Assembly (NCBI RefSeq): GCF_040744945.1
Contig: NZ_CP160453.1
Span: 4,526,001 to 4,590,000, forward strand
DNA: 64,000 bases
Origin: Saccharothrix sp. HUAS TT1
GTDB lineage: Bacteria; Actinomycetota; Actinomycetes; Mycobacteriales; Pseudonocardiaceae
Direction: 5' to 3'
Shown here: one piece after another, positions 17,164 to 27,400 of the stretch
How the letters are laid out: each line of letters starts with the position of its first letter
Numbering within the stretch: the first letter of the stretch is position 1
Program-made: the position numbers and the translations under genes
Notes under the pieces: model-generated
Database searches by the model: none
Told to the model about the DNA's origin: nothing
Seen by the model: only the letters and a program-made list of their open reading frames with translations

Positions 17164-18233
17164 GGCACGGGGTCCTTCCGGCGTTCCTGGACGGGGACGA
17201 TCGGCCCGTGGTGGCGTCGGGCCCAGTCGATGGCCGCCCACGGCGGCGCCAGCTCGTCCAGCGAGCCGATCTCCACCGGCGCCAGGGTGGCCGGGTCGAG
17301 GGCTTCGCGGTGCCTGCTGAAGACGCGCTCGGTGTAGCGGTGGCCGGTGTCCGCGCCGATGACCACGTGGGTGCGGTCGGGGTGCCGCGCGGCCTCCCAC
17401 GTCGCCACCAGGTGCGCCGCGCCCGTGGACAGGCCGGCGAACACCGCGTGCTCGCGCATCAGGCCGACGGTGGCGGCCATGGCGTGCTGGAAGTCCAGCC
17501 AGTGGACGCGGTCGTACAGCCGGTGGTGGACGTTGTCGAAGTGGATGGCGCTGCCGATGCCGGCGATGATCGCGTCCGGGTCGGTGAACCGCTCGCTGCC
17601 GAACGTGACGCTGCCGAACGGCTGCACGCCCACCAGCCGCACCAGCGGGTCGTGCTCGCGCAGCGACCGGGTCAGCCCGCCGGTGGACGCGCCGGTGCCC
17701 ACGCTGCCCACCACGGTCAGCCGCTCGCCGGGTAACGCCCGGCGCAGCAGGTCGGCCAGCTCGGCGTAACCGAGGTGGTGCACCGGGTCGTGGTACTGGC
17801 GCATCCAGTGCATGTCGGGGTGGTCGGCCAGCAGCTCGCGCACCCGCTGGACGCGGCGGTTCTGGTCCAGCCGCAGGTCGTCGGACGGCGGCATCCGGTC
17901 CACGGTGACGCCCAGGATCTCCAGCTGGGCGCACAGGGTGTCGTTGACCGTGGTGGACGCCACGACGTGGCAGCGCAGGCCGTAGCGGTGGCAGGCCATC
18001 GCGAGGGCGAGGGCGTAGATGCCGCTGGAGCTGTCGACCACCGTCTGGCCGGGGCGCACCGCACCGGTGTCGACCAGGTGGCGCACCGCGCCGAGCGCGG
18101 CGTAGACCTTCAGCGTCTCGAAGCGGACCAGCACGGTGTTCCGCGCGAGCCGGATGAGGTCGGGCGCCTTGATCGCGTCGGTGACGTGCTCGTGGACCGG
18201 CGTCACCACCGCCGTCGTGCCTGTCGGGGTCAT
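17160..18233 (-). CDS. PLP-dependent cysteine-synthase-family enzyme
   Basis: The protein has 357 residues of fold type II. The PLP Lys is expected at Lys42 in ETLKVYAALG, followed by the substrate loop DSSSGIYA (about 67-74). A later glycine-rich phosphate-binding loop reads SVGTGASTGG. Unlike CysK, the usual SGNTG loop is altered to SSGIYA, so the acceptor is probably not plain sulfide; SbnA-like diaminopropionate chemistry is one precedent for such divergence. The ATG at 18233 is preferred because GAAAGG lies 8 bases upstream; a GTG three codons earlier (18242) is the alternative. It is coupled to the ATP-grasp ligase. Confidence 0.82.
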   Translation of the reverse strand: MTPTGTTAVVTPVHEHVTDAIKAPDLIRLARNTVLVRFETLKVYAALGAVRHLVDTGAVRPGQTVVDSSSGIYALALAMACHRYGLRCHVVASTTVNDTLCAQLEILGVTVDRMPPSDDLRLDQNRRVQRVRELLADHPDMHWMRQYHDPVHHLGYAELADLLRRALPGERLTVVGSVGTGASTGGLTRSLREHDPLVRLVGVQPFGSVTFGSERFTDPDAIIAGIGSAIHFDNVHHRLYDRVHWLDFQHAMAATVGLMREHAVFAGLSTGAAHLVATWEAARHPDRTHVVIGADTGHRYTERVFSRHREALDPATLAPVEIGSLDELAPPWAAIDWARRHHGPIVPVQERRKDPVP

Positions 18234-18347
18234 CGTCGACACCTTTCGGGTGTGGTCGTGCCGGCGTCCTACTGGTCGGCGCCGACGCCCCGCCGGTTCC
18301 CGGTGACGCCCGACTTCCCGTCCCCCCGCCGGAATTCCGAGGACCGA

Positions 18348-18800
18348 TCACCGCCGGACCACGACTCCTGCGGTGGTGGCAGGTGGGCTGCGGTTCGGCG
18401 CCGGAGGCGCCGTGGGAATCGACGGAGCCACCTCCGCGTCGGACGCAGCCGGTGCGACAGGTCCGCGGCCCGACGCCGCCGGCGCGGGGTCCACCGGCGG
18501 CCCGCCTCGCGCGGAGGGCACCTGCGGCCGGGTGGCCCGCGGGAACCCCACCGGCCCGGCGGGGGTGCGCACGGCCACCGCGTGCCCGGAGACGGCGACG
18601 ACCTCGGCCAACCCGGTGGTGATGGCGTCGCGCCCGTCGGCGCCGGCCAGGACGCCGACCACGACCGTGACGGAGCGCTCGGCGTCGGCGAGGGCGGTGC
18701 GGTGCGCGACCTCCCGGGTGACGATCGCCAGCGGCACCAGGACCGCGACCAGGATGGTCGACGCGCGCGCCGGCGCGACGAGCACCAGCGCACGTCTCAC
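18348..18800 (-). pseudogene. Truncated sensor histidine kinase (N-terminal part only)
   Basis: A 150-residue frame starts at GTG 18800, overlapping the response-regulator stop by 4 bp. It has an N-terminal membrane helix (about 10-28) and about 60 residues resembling the extracytoplasmic domain of a sensor kinase (HRTALADAERSVTVVVGVLAG). It then passes into a Pro/Ala-rich tail and stops. HAMP, DHp and ATPase domains are missing. The position after an OmpR-type regulator, the GTGA coupling and the membrane topology identify it as the partner kinase, cut by a deletion. The alternative is a small membrane protein with a new role. Confidence 0.6.
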
Positions 18801-19513
18801 GCGGTGTCGACCAGGCGGAACCCGACGCCGCGCACGGTGACCAGGTGGCGCGGCGCGGCGGCGCTCTCGCCGAGCTTGCGGCGCAGCCACGACACGTGGA
18901 CGTCCACGCTCTGCTCGCGGCCGGAGTGGCGGCGCCCCCGCACGGCGTCGACCAGCTCCGCGCGCGGCACCACCCGGTCGCGGTGCTCGGCGAGGTAGCT
19001 CAGGACGTCGAACTCCTTGCGGTTGAGCTCGACCGGCCTGCCGTCGACGTGCACCTGGCGCAGCGCGAGGTCGATCCGCAGCCCGCCGACGGCGACCCCG
19101 CGCGGCCCCCGCACGCGGCGCAGCACCGCGCCCATCCGGGCGACCAGCACCGGCGCCGAGAACGGCTTCACCAGGTAGTCGTCCGCACCGGCGTTGAGCA
19201 GCTGCACGACCCGCAGCTCGTCCCGGCGCGCGGTGGCGACCACCACCGGCACGTCGCTCGCGCCGCGCATCATGCGCAACGCGTCCACGCCGTCCGCGCC
19301 GTCCACGTCGGGCAGGCCGAGGTCGAGCAGCACGATGTCGGGCTCGTCGTGGGCGACGACCCGCAGGGCCTCCAGCCCGGTGGACACGCCGTGCGACCGG
19401 TAACCCGCGCCGCGCAGCGCGTCGGCCAGGGCCGTCGCCAGGCTCGGGTCGTCCTCCACCACCAGCGCCGACGGGGCGCCTCCAAGCGTCGACCGGCCGG
19501 GGCGCGCTCTCAT
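18797..19513 (-). CDS. OmpR/PhoB-family response regulator
   Basis: This 238-residue regulator has a receiver domain: acidic pair EDD at 20-22, phospho-acceptor Asp64 in LLDLGLPDVDG, Thr in VVATARR and Lys in YLVKPFS. A winged-helix DNA-binding domain follows, with LNRKEFDVLSYLAEH and SVDVHVSWLRRKLGE, the recognition helix, and a terminal VRGVGFRLV hairpin. The ATG 19513 has GGAGGAGG upstream. Its cognate kinase gene downstream is truncated, so activity would depend on another kinase, small phospho-donors or non-canonical control. Confidence 0.92.
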   Translation of the reverse strand: MRARPGRSTLGGAPSALVVEDDPSLATALADALRGAGYRSHGVSTGLEALRVVAHDEPDIVLLDLGLPDVDGADGVDALRMMRGASDVPVVVATARRDELRVVQLLNAGADDYLVKPFSAPVLVARMGAVLRRVRGPRGVAVGGLRIDLALRQVHVDGRPVELNRKEFDVLSYLAEHRDRVVPRAELVDAVRGRRHSGREQSVDVHVSWLRRKLGESAAAPRHLVTVRGVGFRLVDTA

Positions 19514-19561
19514 CGGCCTCCTCCGTCTCCCCGTTCCGGGGCGGCGGCACGATGTGGCCGC

Positions 19562-20221
19562 TCATGATGCCGGGAACGACCGGGACCCCGCAATCGAGCG
19601 TCGAACACCGGTCGAACGGCGGCCGAACGGCGTCGGCCCGACGTCGTCCCCGGTCACCCGCGGGCGGATGCGCCCGCCCGGCGGGCCGAGGATGTTCAGC
19701 ACCTCGACCGGGCCGTCGCCGGTGCTGCCGAGCCAGTGCGGCAGCCGGGTGTCGAACTCCGCCGCCTCACCCGCGCCCAGCACCAGGTCCTGGTCGCCGA
19801 GCACGAGCCGCAACCGCCCGGAGAGGACGTACAGCCACTCGTGGCCCTCGTGGGCGCACGTCTCCGGCGTGCTGCGGGCGGGCGGGATGATCGTCTTGAA
19901 GGCGTGCCGCGGGCCGGGTCGCCGGGTGAGCGGGAGGACCACGCTGCCGTCCACCCGGCGCGGTGTCGGCCGGACCCGCGGGTCGACCACCTCGGGGCCG
20001 CCGACCAGCTCGTCCAGCGGTAGCCGGTAGCAGCGGGCGATCGGCAGCAGCAGGTCGAGGCCGGGACGCCGCTGACCGCCCTCCAGGCGGGACAGGGTGC
20101 TCCGGGAGATCCCGGTCAGCCCGGCGAGGGCGGACAGGCTCAACCCGCGTTGCGCGCGCAGCAGCTTGAGCCGGGGGCCCGTGTCGGCGAGGGCGCGGTC
20201 GATGTCCTCGTGCTTGGTCAC
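19562..20221 (-). CDS. XRE-family regulator with C-terminal cupin
   Basis: The protein has 219 residues. Residues about 17-71 form an XRE helix-turn-helix (LKLLRAQRGLSLSALAGLTGISRSTLSRLEGGQRRP). A linker of about 45 residues leads to a cupin_2 domain (HEGHEWLYVLSGRLRLVLGDQDLVLGAGEAAEF). Such regulators bind a small ligand in the cupin and usually repress neighbouring metabolic or efflux genes. The last 25 residues are Arg/Ser-rich. The start GTG 20221 is supported by the HTH beginning 16 residues later. An inverted repeat 31-50 bp upstream may be its own operator. Confidence 0.88.
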   Translation of the reverse strand: MTKHEDIDRALADTGPRLKLLRAQRGLSLSALAGLTGISRSTLSRLEGGQRRPGLDLLLPIARCYRLPLDELVGGPEVVDPRVRPTPRRVDGSVVLPLTRRPGPRHAFKTIIPPARSTPETCAHEGHEWLYVLSGRLRLVLGDQDLVLGAGEAAEFDTRLPHWLGSTGDGPVEVLNILGPPGGRIRPRVTGDDVGPTPFGRRSTGVRRSIAGSRSFPAS

Positions 20222-20251
20222 CCGGCCATGAGAACACGGGGCGTCCCGGTT

Positions 20252-20271
20252 CCGGCAACAGTCGTTGCCGG
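20252..20271. promoter_or_regulatory. Inverted repeat upstream of the XRE-cupin gene
   Basis: The arms ccggcaac and gttgccgg form a perfect 8-4-8 repeat, 31-50 bp upstream of the regulator start and between it and the araC-type gene. Position and symmetry suit an autoregulatory operator. Confidence 0.5.
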
Positions 20272-20351
20272 TCGGCGGCGGGCGGTCCCACCATGGCCGC
20301 GGAGGTGGTCGTCATGGCGGGGCGGGGGCGCAACGAGGCGAGGTGGCGTCG

Positions 20352-21164
20352 CTAGCCGGGGGAGTCGTCCGACCGGGCGCGCGGGCTCGACCGGGCGTAC
20401 GCGCCGGGCGCGACGTCCAGCATTCGGCGGAAGTGGCGGGCCAGGTGGGACTGGTCGTGGAAGCCGACGGCGGGCGCGACCTCCGCCGGTGGCAGCCCGT
20501 CGAGCAGCAGGCGGCGGGCCAGGTCGACGCGGCGGCCGGTCAGGTAGCGGTGCGGTGGCAGGCCGAACTCGCGGCTGAACGCGCGGACCAGGCGTTCCGG
20601 GCCGGCGGCCAGCCGCGCGGCGGCGTCGGCCAGGGTGAGGCCGTCCGTCACGTGCGCGTCCAGCAGGTCCCGCAACGCGCGGGCCAGGCCGGGCCCGGCG
20701 TCCGGCGGCGCGGGCGCGCGGCGGGTGAGGTGGGCGCGCAGCCGGTCCCGGACCAGGGCCAGCCTGGACTCGGCCTCCCACTCGTCGCCGCCGCGCAGCA
20801 CGCCGTGCAGCTGGTGCACCCGCAGCCGCAGCGCCCGGTCGGCGAACGCCGGGTGGTCGACCGCCGCGCCGACCAGGTCCGCGCCCAGGACCGCCGTGTC
20901 CAGGTACAGGACGCGCTTGCGGAAGCCCTCGGAGGTGGCGTTGCGGCCGTCGTGCGGCACGTGCGGCGGCAGCAGCGTGACCGACGCGGGCGGCGCGCCG
21001 CGCTCGCGGTGGTCCAGGCCGTAGGTCACCGTGCCGGTGTCGACCAGCAGCAACGTCCACGCGTCGTGCGTGTGCGCCGGGTAGGCGTGGTCGGTGAAGC
21101 GCGCGTGCAGCACCTCCACGATGCCCGGCACGGCGGGCCGCCACGCGGAGATGTCAGGGCCCAC
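20352..21164 (-). CDS. AraC-family transcriptional regulator with cupin sensor domain
   Basis: The protein has 270 residues. The N-terminal half is an AraC_binding cupin (HARFTDHAYPAHTHDAWTLLLVDTG, with the HTHDAW signature). The C-terminal 100 residues carry two HTH motifs (LTLADAAARLAAGPERLVRAFSREFGLPPHRYLTGRRVDLARRLL, then EVAPAVGFHDQSHLARHFRRMLDVAPGAYAR). The start GTG 21164 is chosen because the cupin begins directly after it. It is divergent from the DUF2000 gene with only 49 bp between starts. Such AraC/DUF2000 pairs are common in actinomycetes, so that gene is the likely target. Confidence 0.9.
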   Translation of the reverse strand: MGPDISAWRPAVPGIVEVLHARFTDHAYPAHTHDAWTLLLVDTGTVTYGLDHRERGAPPASVTLLPPHVPHDGRNATSEGFRKRVLYLDTAVLGADLVGAAVDHPAFADRALRLRVHQLHGVLRGGDEWEAESRLALVRDRLRAHLTRRAPAPPDAGPGLARALRDLLDAHVTDGLTLADAAARLAAGPERLVRAFSREFGLPPHRYLTGRRVDLARRLLLDGLPPAEVAPAVGFHDQSHLARHFRRMLDVAPGAYARSSPRARSDDSPG

Positions 21165-21213
21165 GTCAAGAACGTACAAGACGGCGCGCGGCCCGGTCGG
21201 CGACGGTGTCCGG

Positions 21214-21627
21214 GTGGAACGATTCGAGACGAAGTTCGCCGTCCTGCTCCGCGACGACCTGGTGGGCTGGCAGGCGTTGAACGTGACCGCCTTCCTGGCC
21301 GGCGCCCTCACCGCGGCCGTGCCCGAGGCCGTCGGCGAGCCGTACGAGGACGCGGACGGCGCCGGGTACCTGCCGATGCTCGGCCAACCCGTGCTCGTGC
21401 TGGCCGGCGGCAAGGAGGTGCTGGCCGCCGCGCGCACCAGGGCGGTCGGCCGCGGGCTGGTGCCGGCGGTGTTCACCTCGGACCTGTTCACCACGGGCAA
21501 CGACGTGGACAACCGCGCCGCGGTGCGCGCCGTGCGGCGTGCCGACCTCGACCTGGTCGGCATCGGCGTGCACGGCCCGCGCAACGCCGTGGACAAGGTG
21601 CTGAAGGGTGCCCGAATGCACCCGTGA
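21214..21627 (+). CDS. DUF2000 family protein
   Basis: This 137-residue single-domain protein matches DUF2000 (peptidyl-tRNA hydrolase II-like fold): KFAVLLRDDLVGWQALNVTAFLAG at the N-terminus, then YLPMLGQPVLVLAG and VFTSDLFTTGND. No enzymatic role is known for the family. GTG 21214 is preferred because the conserved region begins at residue 5 and an earlier start would overlap the divergent araC-type gene. No membrane helix or signal is seen. Expression is probably under the divergent AraC regulator. Confidence 0.82.
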   Translation: MERFETKFAVLLRDDLVGWQALNVTAFLAGALTAAVPEAVGEPYEDADGAGYLPMLGQPVLVLAGGKEVLAAARTRAVGRGLVPAVFTSDLFTTGNDVDNRAAVRAVRRADLDLVGIGVHGPRNAVDKVLKGARMHP

Positions 21628-21708
21628 CGCCCGCACCCCCTGGCCCGCACGGCGGCCGTCGTCCGATGATCGCCGTGAGGAGAATCGAGGTGTCGAAAGG
21701 GGAGCAGG

Positions 21709-24423
21709 GTGCCGCGTCTGGAACGTCCGCTGGTCGAGGAGGACACGCCGGTGCTGAAGTTCGCCGGCGACCTGCGGCGGTTGCGGCGCGTCGCCGGGCT
21801 GCCGTCCTACCGCGAGCTCGGCCGGCTGGCGAACTACTCGCCCGCCGCGCTGTCCGAGGCGGTGGCCGGGCGCAGGCTGCCCAGCCTGGCGCTGACCAGG
21901 GCGTTCGTCCGCGCCTGCGGTGGTGACGTCGAGGAGTGGACCGCCCGCTGGCGCGAGCTGGCCGCCGAGGGGGTGGACCGCGGCGACGCGCCGTACGCGG
22001 GGCTGGCCGCGTACCAGGTCGCCGACGCCGACCGGTTCTTCGGCCGCGAGGCCGAGGTGGGCAGGCTGCTCGCGCTGGTGCGCGAACGGCCGTTCGTCGG
22101 GGTGTTCGGCGCGTCCGGCGCGGGCAAGTCGTCCCTGCTGCGCGCGGGGCTGGCTGCCGGGTGGGGCGCGCACGTGGTGATCACGCCGGGCTCGGACCCG
22201 ATCACCGAGCTGGCGGCGGCCCTGGCCGGCCACCGGTCGGCGGTCGACGTCCGCGCCGAGCTGGCCGCCGACCCCGAGCACCTGCGGGTGCTGCTGCGCC
22301 GGGCCGCCGACGACCTGCTGCTGGTGGTCGACCAGTTCGAGGAGGTGTTCACCCTCTGCGCCGAGGCCGACCGCGGGTGGCTGGTGCGCGCGCTCACCCA
22401 CGCCGCCGGCGCCGCCCGCGTCGTCATCGGCGTGCGCGCCGACTTCTACGGCCACTGCGCCCGCCACCCCGAGCTGCTGGACGCGCTGCACCTCTCGCAG
22501 GCGCTCGTCGGGCCGATGAGCGCCGAGCAGCTGCGCCGCGCCGTCGTCGAACCCGCCGCCCGTCGAGGGGCCTCGGTGGAGAACGCGCTGGTGGCGCGCC
22601 TGATCGCGGACGTCGCCGGTCGGCCGGGCGTGCTGCCGCTGGCGTCGCACGTGCTGGTCGAGACGTGGCGGCGGCGGCGCGGGGCGGTGCTGACGCTGGC
22701 GGGCTACGAGGACGCGGGCGGCGTCGAGCACGCCCTGGCCCGCACCGCCGAGCAGGTCCACGACGGGCTGCCCGAACCGGAGCGGCAGGCGGCGCGGCAG
22801 GTGTTCCAACGCCTGGTCGCGCCCGGTGACGGCACCGAGGACACCCGGCGCCGGGTCGCCCGCGCCGAGCTCGACGCGGACGACGCCCTGCTGGACCGGC
22901 TGGCAGCGGCCCGGCTGATCACCCTCGACCGGGACACCGCCGAACTGACCCACGAGGCGCTGCTGAGCGCGTGGCCGAGGCTGGTCGGCTGGCTCGTCGA
23001 GGACCGCGACGCGCTGCGCGCCCACCGCAGGCTCACCGCCGCCGCCGAGACCTGGCGCGCCCACGACCGCGACCCCGACGCGCTCTACCGCGGCGTCCAC
23101 CTCGACCAGGCGCGTCGGCTGGCGCCCCGCCTCAACGAGGCGGAGCGCGAGTTCGTCGACGCGGGCCTGGCCGCCGAGTGGGACCGGGAGGCGGCGCGCC
23201 GGCGGGGTGTGCGCAGGCTGCGGCGGCTCGTCGCCTGCCTCGCCGCGCTGGTGGTGCTGCTCGCCGCCACCGCGGTCTACGCGGTCACCGCCCAGCGCGC
23301 CGCCACCGGCGAGCGCAACCAGGCGCTGTCGCTGCGCGCCGCCGACAGCGCCCTGGACCTGTTGGCCCGCCCGCGCGAGGCGGCGGCGCTCGCCCTGGCC
23401 GCGTACCGCCTCGCACCCACGGCGCAGGCCCGTGACGCGCTCCTGCTGGCCCAGGCGGCGGGCACCGCCACGAGCCTGGGCGAGGGCCACGCGCGGCTGC
23501 CCGGCGACCTCGCGGTGACCCACGAGTTCGGCCCCGGCCCCGATTCGGGGGTCACCTACCGGCTCTGGGGCGGCGACGGGCCCGACCGGCGGCGGGCCGG
23601 CGGGATCGCGCTGCCGGCCGGGGGCTTCATGAGCCTGCTCAGCGCCGACGAGCGCACCGCTCTCATGACGGTCGGGGCCGACGACTTCCAGGTCTGGGAC
23701 ATCGGCGACCCGGACGCGCCGCGACTGGCCGCGACCATGCCGGGCTGGCCGCACCCCCAGGGGATCGACGCGGCGGGCACCCTGATGACGGCTGTCGAGG
23801 ACGGGGCCGCGGTGCACTGGCGCCCCGGCGACGCGACCCGTTCCCGGCTGCCCGGTGACGGCGTCGAGGCCGCCCTGCCGCTGGCCGACGGCTCCGGCGT
23901 CGTCCTGATCCGCCGTGACGGCGAGGGGCGGCACGTGGAGGTGCGGTCCCTCGACGGCCGGGTCACGCCGGTGCTCAGCCGCTCCACCAGGCTGAGGCTG
24001 ACGACGGGCCCGGGAGGGCTGCTGGCCGTCTCGGACCTGGACGACGCGCGCCTGACCGTGCTCGACGTGCTCGACGGCGGGCCCGGAACGTTGCTGGAGG
24101 CGGACGCGGTCCCGGAGGACGCCGTGGTCGAGTTCTCCCGCGACGGACGGGCCGTGACGGCGGTGAACCAGGACTCGGTGCGGGCGTGGGACCTCGGCGG
24201 TGGCCGGGAGCTGGTGGCGGTGCGCGCGCCGGGGAGGGGCTTCGACCTGGCGCGCTACGAGCCCGCCGACGGTGAGCTGCTGCTGCTGGAGTCGCGCGGC
24301 GGCGCGCTGTGGCGGCTGGCGGTGGACGTGGACCGGGTGGTGCGCGAGGTGTGCGCCGACCCGGCCGACGTGGACTGGGCGGCGCACTTCCCCGGGGTGC
24401 CGGAACAACCGCTGTGCCCGTGA
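21709..24423 (+). CDS. HTH-nSTAND1 NTPase with transmembrane helix and WD40-like C-terminus
   Basis: The protein has 904 residues. Residues 15-70 form an XRE-like HTH module ([23 protein letters not shown], typical of actinomycete STAND proteins). Next is an nSTAND1 NTPase: entry motif [12 protein letters not shown], Walker [10 protein letters not shown] at 134-142, and Walker [13 protein letters not shown] at about 203-214. A helical arm (200-480) follows, then one transmembrane helix (about 505-526). The remaining 370 residues repeat in a degenerate beta-propeller manner. GGGGAG six bases upstream supports GTG 21709. These multidomain ATPases act as ligand-sensing switches; a role in stress, development or defence is not resolvable from sequence. 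Confidence 0.88.
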   Translation: MPRLERPLVEEDTPVLKFAGDLRRLRRVAGLPSYRELGRLANYSPAALSEAVAGRRLPSLALTRAFVRACGGDVEEWTARWRELAAEGVDRGDAPYAGLAAYQVADADRFFGREAEVGRLLALVRERPFVGVFGASGAGKSSLLRAGLAAGWGAHVVITPGSDPITELAAALAGHRSAVDVRAELAADPEHLRVLLRRAADDLLLVVDQFEEVFTLCAEADRGWLVRALTHAAGAARVVIGVRADFYGHCARHPELLDALHLSQALVGPMSAEQLRRAVVEPAARRGASVENALVARLIADVAGRPGVLPLASHVLVETWRRRRGAVLTLAGYEDAGGVEHALARTAEQVHDGLPEPERQAARQVFQRLVAPGDGTEDTRRRVARAELDADDALLDRLAAARLITLDRDTAELTHEALLSAWPRLVGWLVEDRDALRAHRRLTAAAETWRAHDRDPDALYRGVHLDQARRLAPRLNEAEREFVDAGLAAEWDREAARRRGVRRLRRLVACLAALVVLLAATAVYAVTAQRAATGERNQALSLRAADSALDLLARPREAAALALAAYRLAPTAQARDALLLAQAAGTATSLGEGHARLPGDLAVTHEFGPGPDSGVTYRLWGGDGPDRRRAGGIALPAGGFMSLLSADERTALMTVGADDFQVWDIGDPDAPRLAATMPGWPHPQGIDAAGTLMTAVEDGAAVHWRPGDATRSRLPGDGVEAALPLADGSGVVLIRRDGEGRHVEVRSLDGRVTPVLSRSTRLRLTTGPGGLLAVSDLDDARLTVLDVLDGGPGTLLEADAVPEDAVVEFSRDGRAVTAVNQDSVRAWDLGGGRELVAVRAPGRGFDLARYEPADGELLLLESRGGALWRLAVDVDRVVREVCADPADVDWAAHFPGVPEQPLCP

Positions 24424-24429
24424 CGGCGC

Positions 24430-24456
24430 CGGGCGGGTGCTCGCACCACCCGCCCG
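24430..24456. terminator. Bidirectional hairpin terminator
   Basis: Arms cgggcgggtg (24430-24439) and cacccgcccg (24447-24456), a perfect 10-bp stem with a 7-nt loop, sit in the 50 bp between the convergent nSTAND1 and protease genes. There is no T-run. Confidence 0.65.
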
Positions 24457-24473
24457 ACGCCCACCGCGGACCG

Positions 24474-27400
24474 TCAGCCGAGCCGGTAGGCCCGGATCAC
24501 GGTCTGGCTCAGCTCGCCGCCCCGGTCGTCGGCGGCGCGCACCCGCAGCGAGGCGAACGTCCCCGGCTCGGCCCGGTTGCCCACCAGCGCCACCCGGCCC
24601 AGCACCGGCAGGCTCGTCCAGCTCGCGCCGTCGTCGTAGGACACCTCCACCCGGAAGCGGCGCAGCGGCGGGTTGTCCACGCCGCGCTGCCCGTCCACCA
24701 CCAGCGGCACGGTCAGCGGTCGGTACGCGGGCGCGCTGCCCGTCCCGTCCAGCGCCGGGGTGAACCGCACCACCGACATCGGCAGCCGCCGCTCACGCGT
24801 CGTGGTGTCCGAGCGGAACGTCCAGTCCACCTCGATGCGGGTGCTGAAGTCCGAGACCTCCGGCGCGCGCGTCACCTCGGTCCGCGCCCGGAACACCGCC
24901 GGTCCCGGCGGCACGGCGAACACCCCGTGCCCGCTGTTGTCGTTCTCGCCGACCAGCACGCCGTCGCGGTACAGCGCGGTCCGCGCCGACGTGGTCCTGG
25001 AGTAGCCCTCGTTGCCCTCCCGGTCACCGAACAGCGACAGCGACACCGACACCTCGTTCCCGGCGCGCGTCAGGTTCGGGTAGGCGCCCGAGTACATCAC
25101 CGGACCGATGACGGGCGCGCCGAACGACCGGTCGTAGGTCCGGCCCGCGCCGTACCGCTCCTCTTTCCCGCTCATCAGGCCCCCGTCGTCGAAGAACAAG
25201 GTCTGCCAGGTCACGCCCGGCGTCGTGTGCCGCGTCGAGGTGGGGGAGGACGTCACGTCGGCGAGGAAGCCCGGACCGGCAGCCCCGGACGGCGAGACCA
25301 CGGAGCCGACCAGGTCGCGCGGCCCGCCCAGGTCCTTCAGGGCGATCGTCGTGCGCACCCTCGCCAGGTCCGCCGGACGCGGCCGGCGCACGAACCCGTC
25401 GGGCACCCGCCCCTGCTCGACCCACCCCAGCCAGTAGGACGCCGACGGCGCGACGGCCGCGGCGGACACGAACACGTCCAGCTCACCGGCGGGCAGCGAC
25501 GGCCCCGCGTGGCCGATCCGCGTCCCCGCCGGGAAGCCGCCGGGGTGGTGGAGGCCGAGGCTCAGGGTGTCCTCTCCGAGCCTGCGCTCGACCACCAGGC
25601 TGTGCTCGCCGGGCGTCGCCGCCGGGTCGGGCGCGACGACCTCCAGCGGTCCGGCCGAGCGGGCGTCCAGGACCACGTGCGTCGGCCCGTCCACCCGCAG
25701 GTCCGGCCGGGTGACGATGGTGTGCGGCCCCTCCTCCGGGCCGATCAGCGACTGCACCAGGTAGTTCCCCCGGGGCAGCCGGGCGGCGCCGTCCCGCACG
25801 TAGGTGTGCGCGCCGGTGGCCACGTCCACCAGGTGCGTCAACCTCCGGCCCTCGGGCGCGCCGGGGTGGTCGAAGGTCACCGGGTGGCTCTCCACCTCCC
25901 GGTTCAACCCGACCGGCGTCCGCAGCACCTCCGCGCCGCCCGCGGTCGCCACCACCGAAGCCGAGTGCGCGCCGTCCACCGACGTCTGCCGCGCGTCACC
26001 CGTCACAGCGACTTCGGCGGTGCCTCCCGCCGGGACGGTGACCTGCGTCGGGTGCACCGAGAACACCGCTTGCCCGTGCCCCCCGGCCCGCACGGCCAGG
26101 TCCAGTGCGACCGGCTGCGCGCCGTCGTTGCGGTAGACCAGCGGTTTCGTGACGGGCAGGTCGTCGTCGTGCGGCCACTCGTGCCTGCCGAGGACGACCG
26201 ACGTCGGCTCGCTGGTGATCGCGGTGGTCAGCGCCGCGCCGATGTCCAGCCGACCCGAGCCCTGCTCGTGCACGCCCAACGCCGGATTCGGCCGCGCCGA
26301 CGCGGTCAGCGCCGCCTTGAGCCGCGCGCCGCTCCAGTCGGGGTGCCGCTGCGCCAGCAGCGCCGCCGCGCCCGCGACGTGCGGCGAGGCCATCGACGTG
26401 CCGGACAGGGCCATGTGCCGCTCACCGACCGGCGTGCCGAGGGGTTGGCCGGTGCTCGCCATGGCCGCGACGACGTCCACCCCCGGCGCGGTGATGTCCG
26501 GCTTGACCGCGCCGTCCGCGACCCGCGGTCCGCGGCTGGAGAACTCGGCCAGGGAGTCGTCGCGGTCCACCGCGCCGACGGTCAGCGCGGAGTCGGCGGT
26601 GCCGGGGGACAGGACGGTGCCCGCGCCGGGCCCGGCGTTGCCCGCCGAGACGACGAACAGCGTGCCGTGGCTCGCCGACAACGCCTCCACGGCCGCCTCG
26701 ACCGGGTCCACGTCATCGCCGGCGACCAGGCCCAGGCTGACGTTGACCACGTCCGCGCCCTGCTCGGCGGCCCAGCGCATCCCCTCGACGATCGCCGACT
26801 CCGGGCACATGCCCCGGGCGTCGCACACCTTGGCGTCCAGCAGCCGGGCGTCCGGCGCGACGCCCCGGTAGGGCGCCCGGTGGCCCGCGATCGTGGCCGC
26901 GACGTGCGTGCCGTGGCCGAAGTGGTCGATCCCGTCCTGCTCGCGGGTGAAGTCGCGCCCGGCGACCTCCCGCCCGACCAGGTCCGGGTGGTCGCCCTCC
27001 ACTCCGGTGTCGACCACCGCGACCGTCACGCCCGAGCCGGTCAGCCCCCGGGCCCACGCCACCGGCGCGCCGACCTGCGCCGTGCTGCGGTCCAGCAGCG
27101 GGCGGGCCATCCCGTCCAGCCACACCTTGCCGCCGCCCTCGGGCAGCTCCAACCACCCGGTCGCCTTCGGCACCTCGGCCGCCACCGCGGCCACGGCGGG
27201 CAGCGCCCCGGCCACCCGCGCCCCGGCCGGGGGCCGACCGGTGACGATCACCGGCACGGTGTCGCGCCGCGCGTCGTCGTACCCGGCCTCGACCAGCCCG
27301 GTGACGTCGAACAGCCGCTGGTCCACCCGCCCGTCGGCCAGCGCCCGCGCCGCGTCGGCGGGCACGACGCGCAACCGCCCACCGTGCCGGGTGACCAGGA

